Shown: piece by piece, positions 24,513-34,492 of the stretch | How the letters are laid out: every line of letters starts with the position of its first letter | Numbering within the stretch: position 1 is the stretch's first letter | Source: Dyadobacter frigoris | Lineage (GTDB): Bacteria > Bacteroidota > Bacteroidia > Cytophagales > Spirosomataceae | Assembly: GCF_005280585.1 (NCBI RefSeq) | Contig: NZ_SZVO01000012.1 | Span: 186,001 to 250,000, forward strand | Reading direction: 5' to 3' | Length of the DNA stretch: 64,000 nt | Made by a program: the position numbers and the translations under genes | Notes under the pieces: generated by a model | The model's database searches: none | Told to the model about the DNA's origin: nothing | Seen by the model: the letters and a program-made list of their open reading frames with translations, nothing else

Positions 24513-27500
24513 TTAAATTGCCTCAGCCATTTCATGAATTTCTTCATGTTTAGTAGCCGCAGCGGGTTCTCCTGTTACCAGTTCCTGTAAATATTGGAAT
24601 ATGATAAACAGAACGGGAATAATAAATACGCCAAGGATAACTCCGGTGATCATACCACCTGCGGCACCAATGCTGATCGAGTGATTTCCTTGCGCCGATG
24701 GACCAGTTGCAGTCATCATTGGAATCAATCCAACTACAAAAGCAAGTGAAGTCATGATGATCGGACGGAGACGAAGTTTGGCTGCTTCAATGGCTGCGTG
24801 CAGCAATTGTTTTCCGGCTTTTCTTCTTTGAACAGCGTATTCTACGATCAAAATCGCGTTTTTAGCCAGCAGACCGATAAGCATGATCAGGGCAACCTGA
24901 ACATAAATGTTGTTTTCAATTCCTGTTAAACCGATCGCTGCAAATACTCCGAAAATCCCGGTTGGTATCGATAAAATAACGGCGAATGGAAGAATATAAC
25001 TTTCATACTGTGCGGCCAGAAGGAAATAAACGAAGAGCAAACACAGTGCAAAAACGACAACCGATTGTCCTCCGGACGAGATTTCTTCTTTTGTCATACC
25101 TGAAAATTCATATTTGAATCCGTTCGGTAAATTTTTGGCCGCAACTTCTTCAACCGCTCTGATCGCATCTCCCGAACTGAAACCTGGTTTTGCAATCGCA
25201 TTGATACCGATCGAGTTAAACAAGTTATAACGTGAAGCTGTTTCTGGTCCGTAGACCCTTTTCATTTTGACCAAAGTATTGATCGGCACCATGTTACCCA
25301 AACGGTTTTTGACAAGAACGCCATCCATTGAAGTTGGATCCGTCCGATCTGCTTTTTCAGCTTGTACCATAACCCGGTAATACTTTCCAAAACGGTTGAA
25401 ATCGGATGCCTGTGAGCTACCAAAATAAGCCTGCATCGTTTGCAAAATGTCTTTTACATTGACACTCAATTGTTCTGCTTTCACTTCATCCACTTCCATT
25501 TCAAGCTGAGGGTAATCGGCACGGAATGCTGTAAAGGCTACTGCGATTTCAGGGCGTTTCATTAATTCACCGATGAAGTTATTGGCAACACCACTGAATT
25601 TGTCAAGTTTTCCCCCGTTTCTGTCTTGTAATACAAAGTCAAGTCCGTCAACATTACTGAAACCCGGAACAGTAGGGAAGGTAAAGACGAAGAAATTCGC
25701 TCCTTTAATCGTTCCCAGTTTTCCACGAATCTCGTTCATGATCGCGTTGATATCTTTTACTTCACCTCTTTCTTTGGAAGGTTTTAAAAGTACAAATGCT
25801 ACGGCCGAAGAAGGGCTTGACGACTGCGTCAGGATATTAAAACCTGAAAGCCCCATCAGCGTTTTCTTCGAATCCATCGAACCCAAAATCTGTTCGGCGC
25901 GGTGAATTACTTCTGTTGTTCTGTCAAGCGAAGCACCAACCGGCATAGAAAGTGAAATCGCAATAAATCCTTGATCCTCAGAAGGTATAAAACCTGTTTT
26001 CGTAGTTTTAACCATATAACCTGTGGCAATTACAACCAGCGCAAGTGCACCCATGCTCAACCATCTGTAACGAATCAGGAATCTTAGACTGTTTACATAT
26101 TTGTTGGTCAGTTTATCAAACCCAATGTTAAAGCCGATGAAGAATTTTTCCTTGAAACTTTTCTTAACATAAACACCAGTTTCAGGATGATGTTCTTTCA
26201 GGAAAATCGCGCAAAGTGCGGGACTTAATGTCAAGGCGTTCACAGCGGAAATCACAATCGCGATGGCCAGCGTAAAGGCAAATTGCCTGTAAAATACACC
26301 CGTTGAGCCTTCAAGAAAACCAACCGGTAAAAACACAGCCGACATAATTAACGTAATCGAAATAATCGCTCCGGTGATTTCACTCATCGCAGAAGTCGTA
26401 GCGGCTTTGGGTGATAACCCCTTTTTCTCCATTTTTAAATGCACGGCCTCGACGACGACAATGGCATCATCGACGACAATCCCGATGGCAAGTACGAGTG
26501 CAAAAAGTGTAAGAAGGTTAATTGAAAACCCGAAAAGAGACATGAAAAAGAATGTTCCTAAAATCGCTACCGGTACTGCAATTGCAGGAATCAGAGTAGA
26601 ACGGAAATCCTGAAGGAAAATATATACAACGATGAAAACGAGTATAAAAGCTTCAATCAAAGTATGTTTAACCTGCTCAATTGACTGATCCAGAGAATCT
26701 TTGGTATTGTAAAGAATCAAATGTTTCATGCCTTTCGGGAAATCCTTCGAAGCTTTTTCCATCAATTCCTGAATCGCGATCTGGATTTCGTTAGCATTGG
26801 AACCCGCAAGCTGCATGGTAGCAATATTGACACCTTGTTTACCATTTACGCGGGTAAAGTTTCCGTATGTATATGAACCAAATTCAATTCTGGCCAAGTC
26901 TTTCAATCTCAAAATCGAACCGTCAGCATTTGACCGGATGATGATATTTTCGTATTCTTCCGGTTTGTTCAGCTTCCCTTTGTACTTGATTACATACTCA
27001 AAAGATTCCGTACTGTTCTCTCCAAATTTACCCGGCGCCGCTTCAAGGTTTTTGTCTTTAATTGCAGCCATTACTTCGTTTGGCGTCAGATTGTAAGTAG
27101 CCAACTGACTAGGATTCAGCCAGACACGCATCGAGTAATCTTTATTTCCACCAAAAATAATCGACTGACCAACACCTTTAATCCGTTTGATTTCAGGAAT
27201 AATATTGATCTGCGCATAGTTGGCAAGAAACGTCTGATCATAGGTTGCTTCATCTTCCGAGTAAAGATCAACAACCATTAAAAGGCTGTTTTGCTGTTTC
27301 GCTGTCGTAACACCCGCCTGGATCACTTCCGCTGGCAACTGGCTTGTAGCCTGGGATACGCGGTTTTGAACATTCACCGCTGCCTGATCAGGATTGGTAC
27401 CCAGTTTGAAATAAACGGTAATGACCAAAGATCCGTCATTACTCGCCGTAGAGCTCATGTAGCTCATATTTTCAACCCCGTTTATGGATTCTTCAAGGGA

Positions 27501-27689
27501 GGGAGCAACTGAACGCAGAACAGTTTCGGCATTTGCGCCTGGGTAATTTGCAATAACCTGAACCGCAGGCGGAGCAATATCCGGAAACTGCTGCAAAGGT
27601 AAGTTTGTTAGTCCGAGCACTCCGAGTATGACCAGCAATATGGAAATTACGGTGGCTAAGACAGGTCTGTCTATGAATTTCTTAAACAT
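24513..27689 (-). CDS. RND multidrug efflux permease (HAE1/AcrB family)
   Basis: 1058 residues, full length for the family. It starts MFKKFIDRPVLATVISILLV, as is typical, with 12 transmembrane helices and two large periplasmic loops. The proton-relay aspartates in helix 4 are present (AIGIVVDDAIVVVEAV), as are GFIPSEDQGF and FVVGLIPMMTATGPSAQGNH in helix 11. It takes up amphipathic drugs or lipids from the periplasm or inner membrane using the proton gradient. The neighbouring adaptor gene ends 18 bases upstream and the channel gene starts 12 bases downstream, so the three are one operon. Confidence 0.95.
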   Translation of the reverse strand: MFKKFIDRPVLATVISILLVILGVLGLTNLPLQQFPDIAPPAVQVIANYPGANAETVLRSVAPSLEESINGVENMSYMSSTASNDGSLVITVYFKLGTNPDQAAVNVQNRVSQATSQLPAEVIQAGVTTAKQQNSLLMVVDLYSEDEATYDQTFLANYAQINIIPEIKRIKGVGQSIIFGGNKDYSMRVWLNPSQLATYNLTPNEVMAAIKDKNLEAAPGKFGENSTESFEYVIKYKGKLNKPEEYENIIIRSNADGSILRLKDLARIEFGSYTYGNFTRVNGKQGVNIATMQLAGSNANEIQIAIQELMEKASKDFPKGMKHLILYNTKDSLDQSIEQVKHTLIEAFILVFIVVYIFLQDFRSTLIPAIAVPVAILGTFFFMSLFGFSINLLTLFALVLAIGIVVDDAIVVVEAVHLKMEKKGLSPKAATTSAMSEITGAIISITLIMSAVFLPVGFLEGSTGVFYRQFAFTLAIAIVISAVNALTLSPALCAIFLKEHHPETGVYVKKSFKEKFFIGFNIGFDKLTNKYVNSLRFLIRYRWLSMGALALVVIATGYMVKTTKTGFIPSEDQGFIAISLSMPVGASLDRTTEVIHRAEQILGSMDSKKTLMGLSGFNILTQSSSPSSAVAFVLLKPSKERGEVKDINAIMNEIRGKLGTIKGANFFVFTFPTVPGFSNVDGLDFVLQDRNGGKLDKFSGVANNFIGELMKRPEIAVAFTAFRADYPQLEMEVDEVKAEQLSVNVKDILQTMQAYFGSSQASDFNRFGKYYRVMVQAEKADRTDPTSMDGVLVKNRLGNMVPINTLVKMKRVYGPETASRYNLFNSIGINAIAKPGFSSGDAIRAVEEVAAKNLPNGFKYEFSGMTKEEISSGGQSVVVFALCLLFVYFLLAAQYESYILPFAVILSIPTGIFGVFAAIGLTGIENNIYVQVALIMLIGLLAKNAILIVEYAVQRRKAGKQLLHAAIEAAKLRLRPIIMTSLAFVVGLIPMMTATGPSAQGNHSISIGAAGGMITGVILGVFIIPVLFIIFQYLQELVTGEPAAATKHEEIHEMAEAI

Positions 27690-27707
27690 GATTTTGACTT
27701 TAAGTTT

Positions 27708-28832
27708 TTAATTTTGGGCAAGAGCCGGTTTTGCTTTTTCAGGCGTGATGGCAATGCCTTCCTGTAAGATATCCAGCCCGGAGAAAACAATTCTGTCTCC
27801 CGCTTTGACACCGTCTTTTACCAGATAATCCTTGCCGCTTTTTCCCACAATGGTAATCGGCATTTTCTTCACTTTATTGTCTGACGATACAGTATATACG
27901 AAGACTTTGTCCTGCATTTCAATTGTAGCCGACTGAGGTACCAGAATCGCAGAATCATGTTGCAGACTCAACCTTACTTTACCAGTATTTCCCGAGCGAA
28001 GCAAACCTTGTGCATTTTTGAAAGTGGCGCGCATCGTGATCGCTCCTGTGTTTTTGTCAAACTGTCCGTCGATCATATCGATTTTTCCTTGTGTTGGATA
28101 AACCGTCTGGTCAGCCAAAAGAAGTGAGATCGGGTCCATTTTTTTCAATTTGTCGTTCAGAGTTGCTCCGCCGTATTGTTTTTTGAAATTGATAAAATCA
28201 TCTTCTCCAAGTGCAAAGTAAACACGAACTTCCTGAACATCTGAAAGTTGGGTTAAAGCTTCCGGATCAGTTGGCGAAACCAGACTGCCTTTTTTCTTTG
28301 GAAATCGTCCAACAAAACCGTTAACCGGGGCTTTTACTGTCGAATAACCCAGGTTGATCTGAGCAGTTCCTACCATAGCTTTTGCCTGTTCAACATTGGC
28401 AAGTGCCACACTATTAGCAGCTTTCGCAGATTTAAGCTGATAATCTGAAATAACTTTATTGGCCACCAACGGTGTGAATTTGTCAATTTCAAGCTGCGTA
28501 TTGATCAGGGTTGCATTTGCAGCACTCAAACTTGCTTTTGCATTATTAAGCTGCTCGCGGAAAGGCTGGTCGTTGATTTTGAAAAGGGGTTGACCGGCTT
28601 TAACATATGCGCCTTCGTCTACAAAAACTTTATCAAGATAACCGGCTACTTGCGGACGAATTTCAACATTGACCGTTCCTTCAACGGAAGCTGGATATTC
28701 CTGATATGTTGTGGCAAGTCCTGATACAATTTCAACAACCGGTAATGTTGGTGGGGGAGGTGTTGTTGGAGCCTCCTGTTTTGGTGCACATCCGTAAAGG
28801 AAAATAGCAAGTGCTAAAAGAATATTTTTCAT
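27708..28832 (-). CDS. RND efflux periplasmic adaptor (MFP) lipoprotein
   Basis: 374 residues with a lipobox (AIFLYGCAPK, Cys15). The order of domains is that of AcrA: a lipoyl half (VEIRPQVAGYLDKVFVDEG, VKAGQPLFKI), a helical hairpin (LSAANATLINTQLEIDKF), the second lipoyl half (INLGYSTVKAPVNGFVG), a beta-barrel and a membrane-proximal domain (VKKMPITIVG, GDRIVFSGLDIL). It bridges the pump and the outer-membrane channel. It is the first gene of the operon. A 12-bp near-palindrome stands 93 bases before its start codon and is probably the operator of a TetR-like regulator. Confidence 0.95.
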   Translation of the reverse strand: MKNILLALAIFLYGCAPKQEAPTTPPPPTLPVVEIVSGLATTYQEYPASVEGTVNVEIRPQVAGYLDKVFVDEGAYVKAGQPLFKINDQPFREQLNNAKASLSAANATLINTQLEIDKFTPLVANKVISDYQLKSAKAANSVALANVEQAKAMVGTAQINLGYSTVKAPVNGFVGRFPKKKGSLVSPTDPEALTQLSDVQEVRVYFALGEDDFINFKKQYGGATLNDKLKKMDPISLLLADQTVYPTQGKIDMIDGQFDKNTGAITMRATFKNAQGLLRSGNTGKVRLSLQHDSAILVPQSATIEMQDKVFVYTVSSDNKVKKMPITIVGKSGKDYLVKDGVKAGDRIVFSGLDILQEGIAITPEKAKPALAQN

Positions 28833-28924
28833 GATTGTGGTATTAATATTAATTGAAAAATTGATTTTTATGAATTGAAGATTTGTAACTTTTTTGTAGG
28901 TTCTGACTAATAATGTTTATTTTG

Positions 28925-28936
28925 GAATGATCGTTC
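28925..28936. promoter_or_regulatory. Near-palindromic operator-like site upstream of the efflux operon
   Basis: GAATGATCGTTC, palindromic except for one symmetric T/G pair, 93 bases before the adaptor start. The identical 12-mer is at 31546-31557 upstream of the next minus-strand gene. The form is typical of TetR-type operators. Confidence 0.55.
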
Positions 28937-29091
28937 AATAATTTCACGATATCTTGGAAAAAAGTTTTAATTGATGCTAAATAAGACTCTGGGTGATGTT
29001 TTTATTAGAAGAAATCTGATGATAATTATATTTTAAAAGCGCCCTTGCTAATCGGATTTACGAATTTTTTGATCAGTATCACGATTTGTTA

Positions 29092-31464
29092 TTACAAATG
29101 TTTTACGCCGATTCTCAACGCTTTCAAACCGATTACGCCCTGTAATTCTTCCAGTTCAAGATATTCCAGATTATTGTCAAGCAGACCCATTTCCTGTAAA
29201 TCGCTGATGTATTCAACGTATTCTTCGGCTTCGTGGTCATTGAAATAAACCAGGGCTATTTTTCCCGGCTGCGTCAGGCGCTCACGGCTGTCGCGCACGA
29301 GGGCTTTGTCAATCCGTTTTTTGATTATTTCATAACGAATATTGTATGCTCCTTCCACGTCAAATCTGCGCTCGTCATTCCTAAAATTGATATTGATCGC
29401 ATTAGAATGAATAAATATCATCTGGGTGGTCCTGAGCGGCTTTTCCATTTGGGGCAAAAGCTTTTCAGTTAACCTCGCGATTTCTGCCATCGAAGTCAAT
29501 TGCCATAGACGCAGGTTTTTAAGATAGATTTCATCAAACGGTTTTTCCGGCGCCATGGATTGCCCGATGTACATATCATACTCAATGCCATCGGTTCTGA
29601 ATTTTTCAAAATAAAACGGATAAGCTGATTTCAATGATTTCTGAGCGTTCTCAATATAACCTGCAACGGAAGTATTAATCAGCTGAAGAGAACTTTCCAG
29701 TTTTCTTCGGTTTTCAAAAGCCATTCCGGCAGTTTCATCCAACGCCGCAAAATAGAAGTCAACAATATCTTTTGCAACCGGATATTCTATTTTTATACGG
29801 TTCAAAAACGGATTCACTTCCGCATCCAGAAAACGGTTTAATGCAATTTCATCAGCAGAAGAAAGATATTCATTGATTTCGGAAGACCATCTGTCGCAGG
29901 CACAAACCAGCGTTTCTGCGGTTTCCATTTTAATCATTTTTTTAAGCGAACTTAAAGTCCCCGTTAAAAGTGTAAGCTGATTTTTGATATCTTCTTTAAC
30001 TGCCCGGTTACGCTCAAAAGTGGAATTACGAATGTCAATAGCTCCGTACAAAGGATGAACTTTTTCAAATGTAACGGTTTCTATATCAGCTATTTTTGTG
30101 TTTCCTATACTTTTTTCGAGATAATGCCACGCTGCCTGATTAAATTTCCATTGTACCGAAGGTTGAAGCGGCGTGAACTTGTCACGGATGATCGTTTCAA
30201 TCTTGGCATCAAATTCCTCGGTACTATATTTTAACAGCTGAGCGATTAATGGAAGCGCTGTTTGTAACCTGGAAAAAATAGCGTCATCCAGCAAAACGTC
30301 ATCTTTTGAAAAAACTTCCAGAATTCCCGCCATCGTTTTGTTATAAAAAACAGGAACCAGCGCATAAGAAGAAATTCCTTCTGCAATCAGCAATTTTAAA
30401 AGTGGATGTTCCGAAAGCGAGTCTTTTGACAAATGGTTGAAAACGACCATTTCCGGATTTGCAAAATATTCTGTGACCAACGTATCAAAAGTTTGCTGAG
30501 TCATCCCGTATTTTTTGGCAGCCTCAACAACCATACTCTGCGAACATTCTGCTTTGGCGACAACAAACTTCCCATTGATTTGAAAAGACGGAATTAACCC
30601 AAAATCAATCTTATCATTTCCGGCTAGTGTTTTTAACGCCTGAATGACGGATTCATTTTTGCAAGTATGATATTCATGATTCACCAAAACGCCTCTGATG
30701 ATTTCCGTCGCCTGGGCAGCGGTAACATCGATCATCGTAATAACAGAAAAACCTTCAAACCGGAAGCTTCTCAACGGCAACAATTCTTCAAGCGGTGCCG
30801 TGTCTGCACCTTCCAAAAGGTAAGGTTCCATCGCTTTGTAATCCAGCTGCGGCAAGTTTCCCTTTGGCTGAATATCTATGAAACGGGTATCTGTGTAAAT
30901 CGAGTAGGATTTAGGCAGATTTGTCGTTACATCGGTATATTGATACAAAACCTCGTTTTTCGCATGGGTCGGTATTTTGTACAGGCGATCCAGAATTAGT
31001 CTGTACAGATACTGCGTCTGCTGATTTTTATACAATTCTACCGGGCTGATTGTGATGTCAGGGCCGGAAGAAGTTTGCTGGGTAAGAAAATTGTAAAATC
31101 CGTCGGTACTGAAAAATATTTTGTCAGGAATCGGTGTGCTCAATGCCCAGAAATGTTCCTTTTCATTGGTTGCCAAAGGTGTCAGAATCATATAAACCAA
31201 TTCCATCAGCTCCTTATACCTTGCCGAATCCCGGATCATGACAGCAGATCCTTTGGTCATTTCATTTTCAAACTTGCTGATCACATACCTGTAAAATTCA
31301 GATTTTACCGAAGGCTGATCTTTCAGCATATTTTTCAAATGCACCACAAAAGGCCGGAAAGATAAAGCAGACTCCATCGCAGCAGGCCTGAAATCGTTAT
31401 TTTTGATTTCAAAGGTTTTCCGCTGTATGGAAGATTGGTCGGTATAAGATTTTGCCAGATACAT
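29092..31464 (-). CDS. Large GAF-domain-type cytoplasmic protein of unknown role
   Basis: 790 residues, no signal peptide or membrane helix. The middle third (about 310-400) resembles a GAF sensor domain: LLKLLIAEGISSYALVPVF and MAGILEVFSKDDVLLDDA are the usual core strands. Around residue 470 stands VHPLYGAIDIRNSTFERNRA, which recalls the first metal-binding strand of class III nucleotide cyclases (FSDIRGFT-like) but lacks the rest of a cyclase. The remainder looks helical with many charged pairs. The C-terminus has a conserved-looking YFNDHEAEEYVEYISDLQ region. The same 12-bp near-palindrome that precedes the efflux operon lies 82 bases before its start, so the two units may be controlled together. 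Confidence 0.7.
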   Translation of the reverse strand: MYLAKSYTDQSSIQRKTFEIKNNDFRPAAMESALSFRPFVVHLKNMLKDQPSVKSEFYRYVISKFENEMTKGSAVMIRDSARYKELMELVYMILTPLATNEKEHFWALSTPIPDKIFFSTDGFYNFLTQQTSSGPDITISPVELYKNQQTQYLYRLILDRLYKIPTHAKNEVLYQYTDVTTNLPKSYSIYTDTRFIDIQPKGNLPQLDYKAMEPYLLEGADTAPLEELLPLRSFRFEGFSVITMIDVTAAQATEIIRGVLVNHEYHTCKNESVIQALKTLAGNDKIDFGLIPSFQINGKFVVAKAECSQSMVVEAAKKYGMTQQTFDTLVTEYFANPEMVVFNHLSKDSLSEHPLLKLLIAEGISSYALVPVFYNKTMAGILEVFSKDDVLLDDAIFSRLQTALPLIAQLLKYSTEEFDAKIETIIRDKFTPLQPSVQWKFNQAAWHYLEKSIGNTKIADIETVTFEKVHPLYGAIDIRNSTFERNRAVKEDIKNQLTLLTGTLSSLKKMIKMETAETLVCACDRWSSEINEYLSSADEIALNRFLDAEVNPFLNRIKIEYPVAKDIVDFYFAALDETAGMAFENRRKLESSLQLINTSVAGYIENAQKSLKSAYPFYFEKFRTDGIEYDMYIGQSMAPEKPFDEIYLKNLRLWQLTSMAEIARLTEKLLPQMEKPLRTTQMIFIHSNAININFRNDERRFDVEGAYNIRYEIIKKRIDKALVRDSRERLTQPGKIALVYFNDHEAEEYVEYISDLQEMGLLDNNLEYLELEELQGVIGLKALRIGVKHL

Positions 31465-31784
31465 TTCCTTTTTGCTTTACACTTTGTTTTGACTCCTTTT
31501 ATTCGGTAGCTGAATTGAGGATATAATTAGACAAGCGATATTATTGAATGATCGTTCCAGATGTGAGGAATAATATGGAAATAATTCAAAATTTCTTTAA
31601 ATAATTAAATATTTTAAAAAAATGATTAAAAAAGACTTAACATGTAGGTAATTTAAATTCCAGATTACTTATTATTGTAACCGATAGGTACAATTGTATA
31701 TACTATCGAATATGGCTATACGTTAGTCAGTCTTTACTTTGAAAAATTAAATAGAATCTTTTTATTAACTTATTTTATATTGTT
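31465..31784. other. AT-rich intergenic region
   Basis: Apart from the operator-like site at 31546-31557, this 320-bp stretch between the GAF-type gene and the LpxR remnant holds no gene that I can support. Confidence 0.5.
31546..31557. promoter_or_regulatory. Second copy of the operator-like near-palindrome
   Basis: GAATGATCGTTC, identical to 28925-28936, in the context TATTGAATGATCGTTCCA. The upstream site read on the other strand gives TATTGAACGATCATTCCA, so the flanks also agree, in inverted orientation. Confidence 0.55.
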
Positions 31785-32534
31785 TTACCAACTAAAATAA
31801 AGTGAAATATTACCAACATTGTGACTATACAAACCTTTGTTGTATGCCGTACATGGTTTTTGGGTATAGGAAATACTGAAATTGTCAATACTAAGTACAG
31901 TTCCAAAATCCATTTCAGCAATAAAATGATTTATATTGGAGCTGAAGGCAGGTTCTGTTTTGCGTTCCAACTCGGTTTTCCGTTGAATTCCTCCATGCAT
32001 GATCGCGTTACTTGCAAGCAAAGTGAACTTTGGTTTTATAAAGAAATAAAACTGCATTTTCCTTTTTGTCCCGCTGGCGGACACCGTGCTGAACTGACTA
32101 AAAAAGCCATTAAAGTAAGGATTCATTTTTCCGATACGGATTAATGGATAAATCGTAATGGAATTGGTCATGGTGCCTGCCGAGATTTGCGCTCCTGCAA
32201 TAATTTCTGCAAACTGCTTAATCCCGGTCAGTTGCTTTTCTGCTATGAAATTTGCGTTTAGCAGGGCTTTTGAATTACAGTGGTTTTGCCAGCCCATTGG
32301 CGTTTCGTCGTGGATGACATGGTGAATCCATACATGTGTCTGTCGGGCAAATGATGCGGGGCCTCGTATACCGGCGACAAGTTCGGTCTGGAAATTGTAT
32401 TTTTTGTCTTTGTTATAAGAGGAAAGTGAATGCGTAATGAAAAGTGCGCCGGAGTAGGTAACTTTTGTGATCTTATGGCCAAAATTTATTTGGCAGCGTA
32501 TAGAAAAGATCTTCCTATTATTAAAATCAGAATA
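31785..32534 (-). pseudogene. 5'-truncated LpxR-type lipid A deacylase
   Basis: The minus-strand frame is open for 249 codons after a TGA at 32537-32535, but the first ATG is only at 32297. The protein shows LpxR (DUF2219) features: FGHKITKVTYSGALFITHSL, FARQTHVWIHHVIHDETP with GW after it (the region of the catalytic His/Glu in Salmonella LpxR), ITIYPLIRIGKMNPYFNGF and an ending NVGNISLYFSW typical of an outer-membrane strand. About 80-100 N-terminal residues are absent, including the signal peptide and the first strand with the catalytic Asn-Asp. It cannot be exported or active as it stands. Confidence 0.7.
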
Positions 32535-32616
32535 TCAAAAAGAAGAATGCAAAATGCAGCAGATTCAAATGAGAAGTTTTGGCTATTCTACCGGCTCCGA
32601 TAATTCCGATTGTCAT
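32527..32616 (-). pseudogene. Start of an F420/NADP-type oxidoreductase cut off after 14 residues
   Basis: ATG at 32616 opens MTIGIIGAGRIAKT, a Rossmann start (GxGxIxxT) like those of NADPH-dependent F420 reductase family proteins, and is preceded by a plausible leader (AACAAAAAGAAATCATC). After Thr14 the frame reads SHLNLLHFAFFFLIF and stops; the LpxR remnant begins within the same bases in another frame. It is the 5' stump of a deleted gene. Confidence 0.5.
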
Positions 32617-32792
32617 GATGATTTCTTTTTGTTAGGAAAAAGTCCCGTGGCATACCTTACATTAACTATACAAAAATAGAATTTAACATGTTGATATAAA
32701 ATGTCTTGATGCAGGTTGGTGTTGTATATATGAATGGTTTTATACTCGTTTTATCAGCTGCCTTTGGTATCATTATACGTACAACATCTCAA

Positions 32793-33458
32793 TCAATCTG
32801 CAAGTTGCTTGTTATCTGTTCTTATCTTTTCATTCTTTTTTTCAAAGTCCGATAGAAAAATTTTATCCCAGAAAACTGAACTTACACCATAACCTTTATG
32901 TGCATCTGCGTAATGATGCAGCATGTGATGATCTTTTAATTTTTTCCAGTATTTATTTTTAAAATTGGCATGATGAAAAGCATAATGCATCATATCGTAG
33001 CATAGATAACCAGTAATAAATGCCGAGAAAAATGCTGCCAGCTGAGCCGGATCAAGAAATAGAGAAAACAAAAGGTAAAAACCTGTCGAAAGCGGAATAC
33101 TTACCGACGGTGGGAGAACAAGACGCCGGGCATCGCTGGGATAATCATGATGGACACCATGAAAAATAAAATGAACCCGTTCCATCCACTTGACACCGGG
33201 CATTGGTTCGAGATGAAAAATGAATCGGTGCATGACATATTCGGTAAGCGACCAGATAAATAATCCGAGCAAATAGTAGCTCAAAAACGGAATTATCTGC
33301 ATTTTTTCGATCCCAAAGGCCTGATACGTGAAGTAAATTATAACAGGAATGAAAATGAAAAGTGGTACCGAAAAATGCACTTTGGACAGCGATTCCAGAA
33401 GATTGCTTTTGAACATTCTGACAGAATCTTTCGAATTGGAAATATAGTTTCTGGCCAT
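32793..33458 (-). CDS. Fatty acid hydroxylase-family membrane enzyme
   Basis: 221 residues with about four transmembrane helices and the histidine clusters of the sterol desaturase/fatty acid hydroxylase superfamily: HRFIFH, HFIFHGVHHDYP, HYAFHHANF and HHMLHHY. The pattern and the HGVHHDYPSDARRLVLPP motif are closest to the FA2H/Scs7 sphingolipid alpha-hydroxylase group. The His clusters bind a di-iron centre that hydroxylates an acyl chain. Bacteroidota make sphingolipids, so 2-hydroxylation of their fatty acid is a reasonable role. It stands alone on the minus strand. Confidence 0.85.
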   Translation of the reverse strand: MARNYISNSKDSVRMFKSNLLESLSKVHFSVPLFIFIPVIIYFTYQAFGIEKMQIIPFLSYYLLGLFIWSLTEYVMHRFIFHLEPMPGVKWMERVHFIFHGVHHDYPSDARRLVLPPSVSIPLSTGFYLLFSLFLDPAQLAAFFSAFITGYLCYDMMHYAFHHANFKNKYWKKLKDHHMLHHYADAHKGYGVSSVFWDKIFLSDFEKKNEKIRTDNKQLAD

Positions 33459-34027
33459 CTCAGTTTGGTCTGTTAATCGATTTAATATTTATTTTTTTGC
33501 AAGCAGGGCAATAATTCACCGGCTTCCCATTTTTGGTATGAGGTTAATTCTCACGGCGATATTTATCAAAAAAATCGAGCCAAAGAATGTCAGGATTTTA
33601 CAAAAAATAATGTTTCCGATCTTTTGAAATACTTTTCCTTTGTATAAATCAATATTCACAATAAGGTTACAGAATTTTGACCAGCTGAATTTCAGCTTTA
33701 AATTTTAGTCATCTGTGGACAGAATTCCCGGTTCTGAAATCGAGCAGTTCAAATCGTATTCTTTCGTGCTTATTTACATTAACAAATATCAGATTTGGAT
33801 ACACTTTTATAAATGGCTAATCGAGGGTTAAAGATGTACATATACCAGTTATTTTGAGAGGTCAAAGTTTCCGGAAATACATGGGCTTCCATTTAACAAA
33901 TGATAAAAAGCGATGACGGCAGAAATTAAATTTCAACCGATTTTAACATAGGTGAAATTTTTTGATACGGATTCTGTTGAGTTTTGCATCATCAGAAATT
34001 AATTAGCAGCATTTAAAAAACAGAATC
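33459..34027. other. Intergenic region between divergent hydroxylase and peroxiredoxin genes
   Basis: This 569-bp stretch holds the promoters of two divergent genes. I found no coding frame. A GAGTTTTG box at 33979-33986 is one base from the -7 consensus, but no TTTG stands at the correct distance. Confidence 0.5.
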
Positions 34028-34492
34028 ATGAAAAACAAAGCCCTTTTGACAGGAAATCTGCTCCCGGCATTTATTCTTAAAGACCAGGATGGGAATACTT
34101 TTTCCAGCGCAGATTATCTGGGTAAGAAAAAGATGGTTATTTATTTTTATCCAAAAGATGAAAGTGCAGTTTGTACTAAGGAAGCCTGTGCCTTTCGGGA
34201 TAGTTACGCGGATTATCAGGATGCTGGAGCTATGGTGATCGGAATAAATTCCGGCACGGTAGCAAGTCATAAAGCATTTCAGCAGCACCACCGTTTGCCA
34301 TTTACTTTGCTAAGCGATCCGGACAATAAGTTGCTTAAAGCTTTTGGTATAAAAAATGTACTTTTCCTGACCGGTCGGGAGACCTTTGTAATTGATTTGA
34401 ATGGGGAAATAGTATTTAAGTTTCGCGGTTTCTTAAACGGAAACGCGCACTCCGAAAAAGTTCTCGGATTTTTGAATTCAAATCAAGATTAA
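34028..34492 (+). CDS. Peroxiredoxin, Bcp/PrxQ type
   Basis: 154 residues. The peroxidatic cysteine is in the PKDESAVCTKEACAFRD motif, with the second cysteine five residues later (C-x4-C), which is the PrxQ/BCP arrangement for an intrahelical disulfide. FTLLSDPDNKLLKAFG and RETFVIDLNGEIVFKFRG complete the thioredoxin-like fold. It reduces hydroperoxides with thioredoxin in the cytoplasm. The usual P-x3-T/S-x2-C spacing is changed: the position before Ala-Val-Cys is Ser instead of the common Thr-x-x-Cys. Confidence 0.9.
   Translation: MKNKALLTGNLLPAFILKDQDGNTFSSADYLGKKKMVIYFYPKDESAVCTKEACAFRDSYADYQDAGAMVIGINSGTVASHKAFQQHHRLPFTLLSDPDNKLLKAFGIKNVLFLTGRETFVIDLNGEIVFKFRGFLNGNAHSEKVLGFLNSNQD

Noticed and set aside
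31785-32297. An intact 170-residue gene starting at the ATG at 32297
   Set aside because: Conserved LpxR sequence continues in the same frame well upstream of that ATG, so the ATG is internal to a truncated gene.
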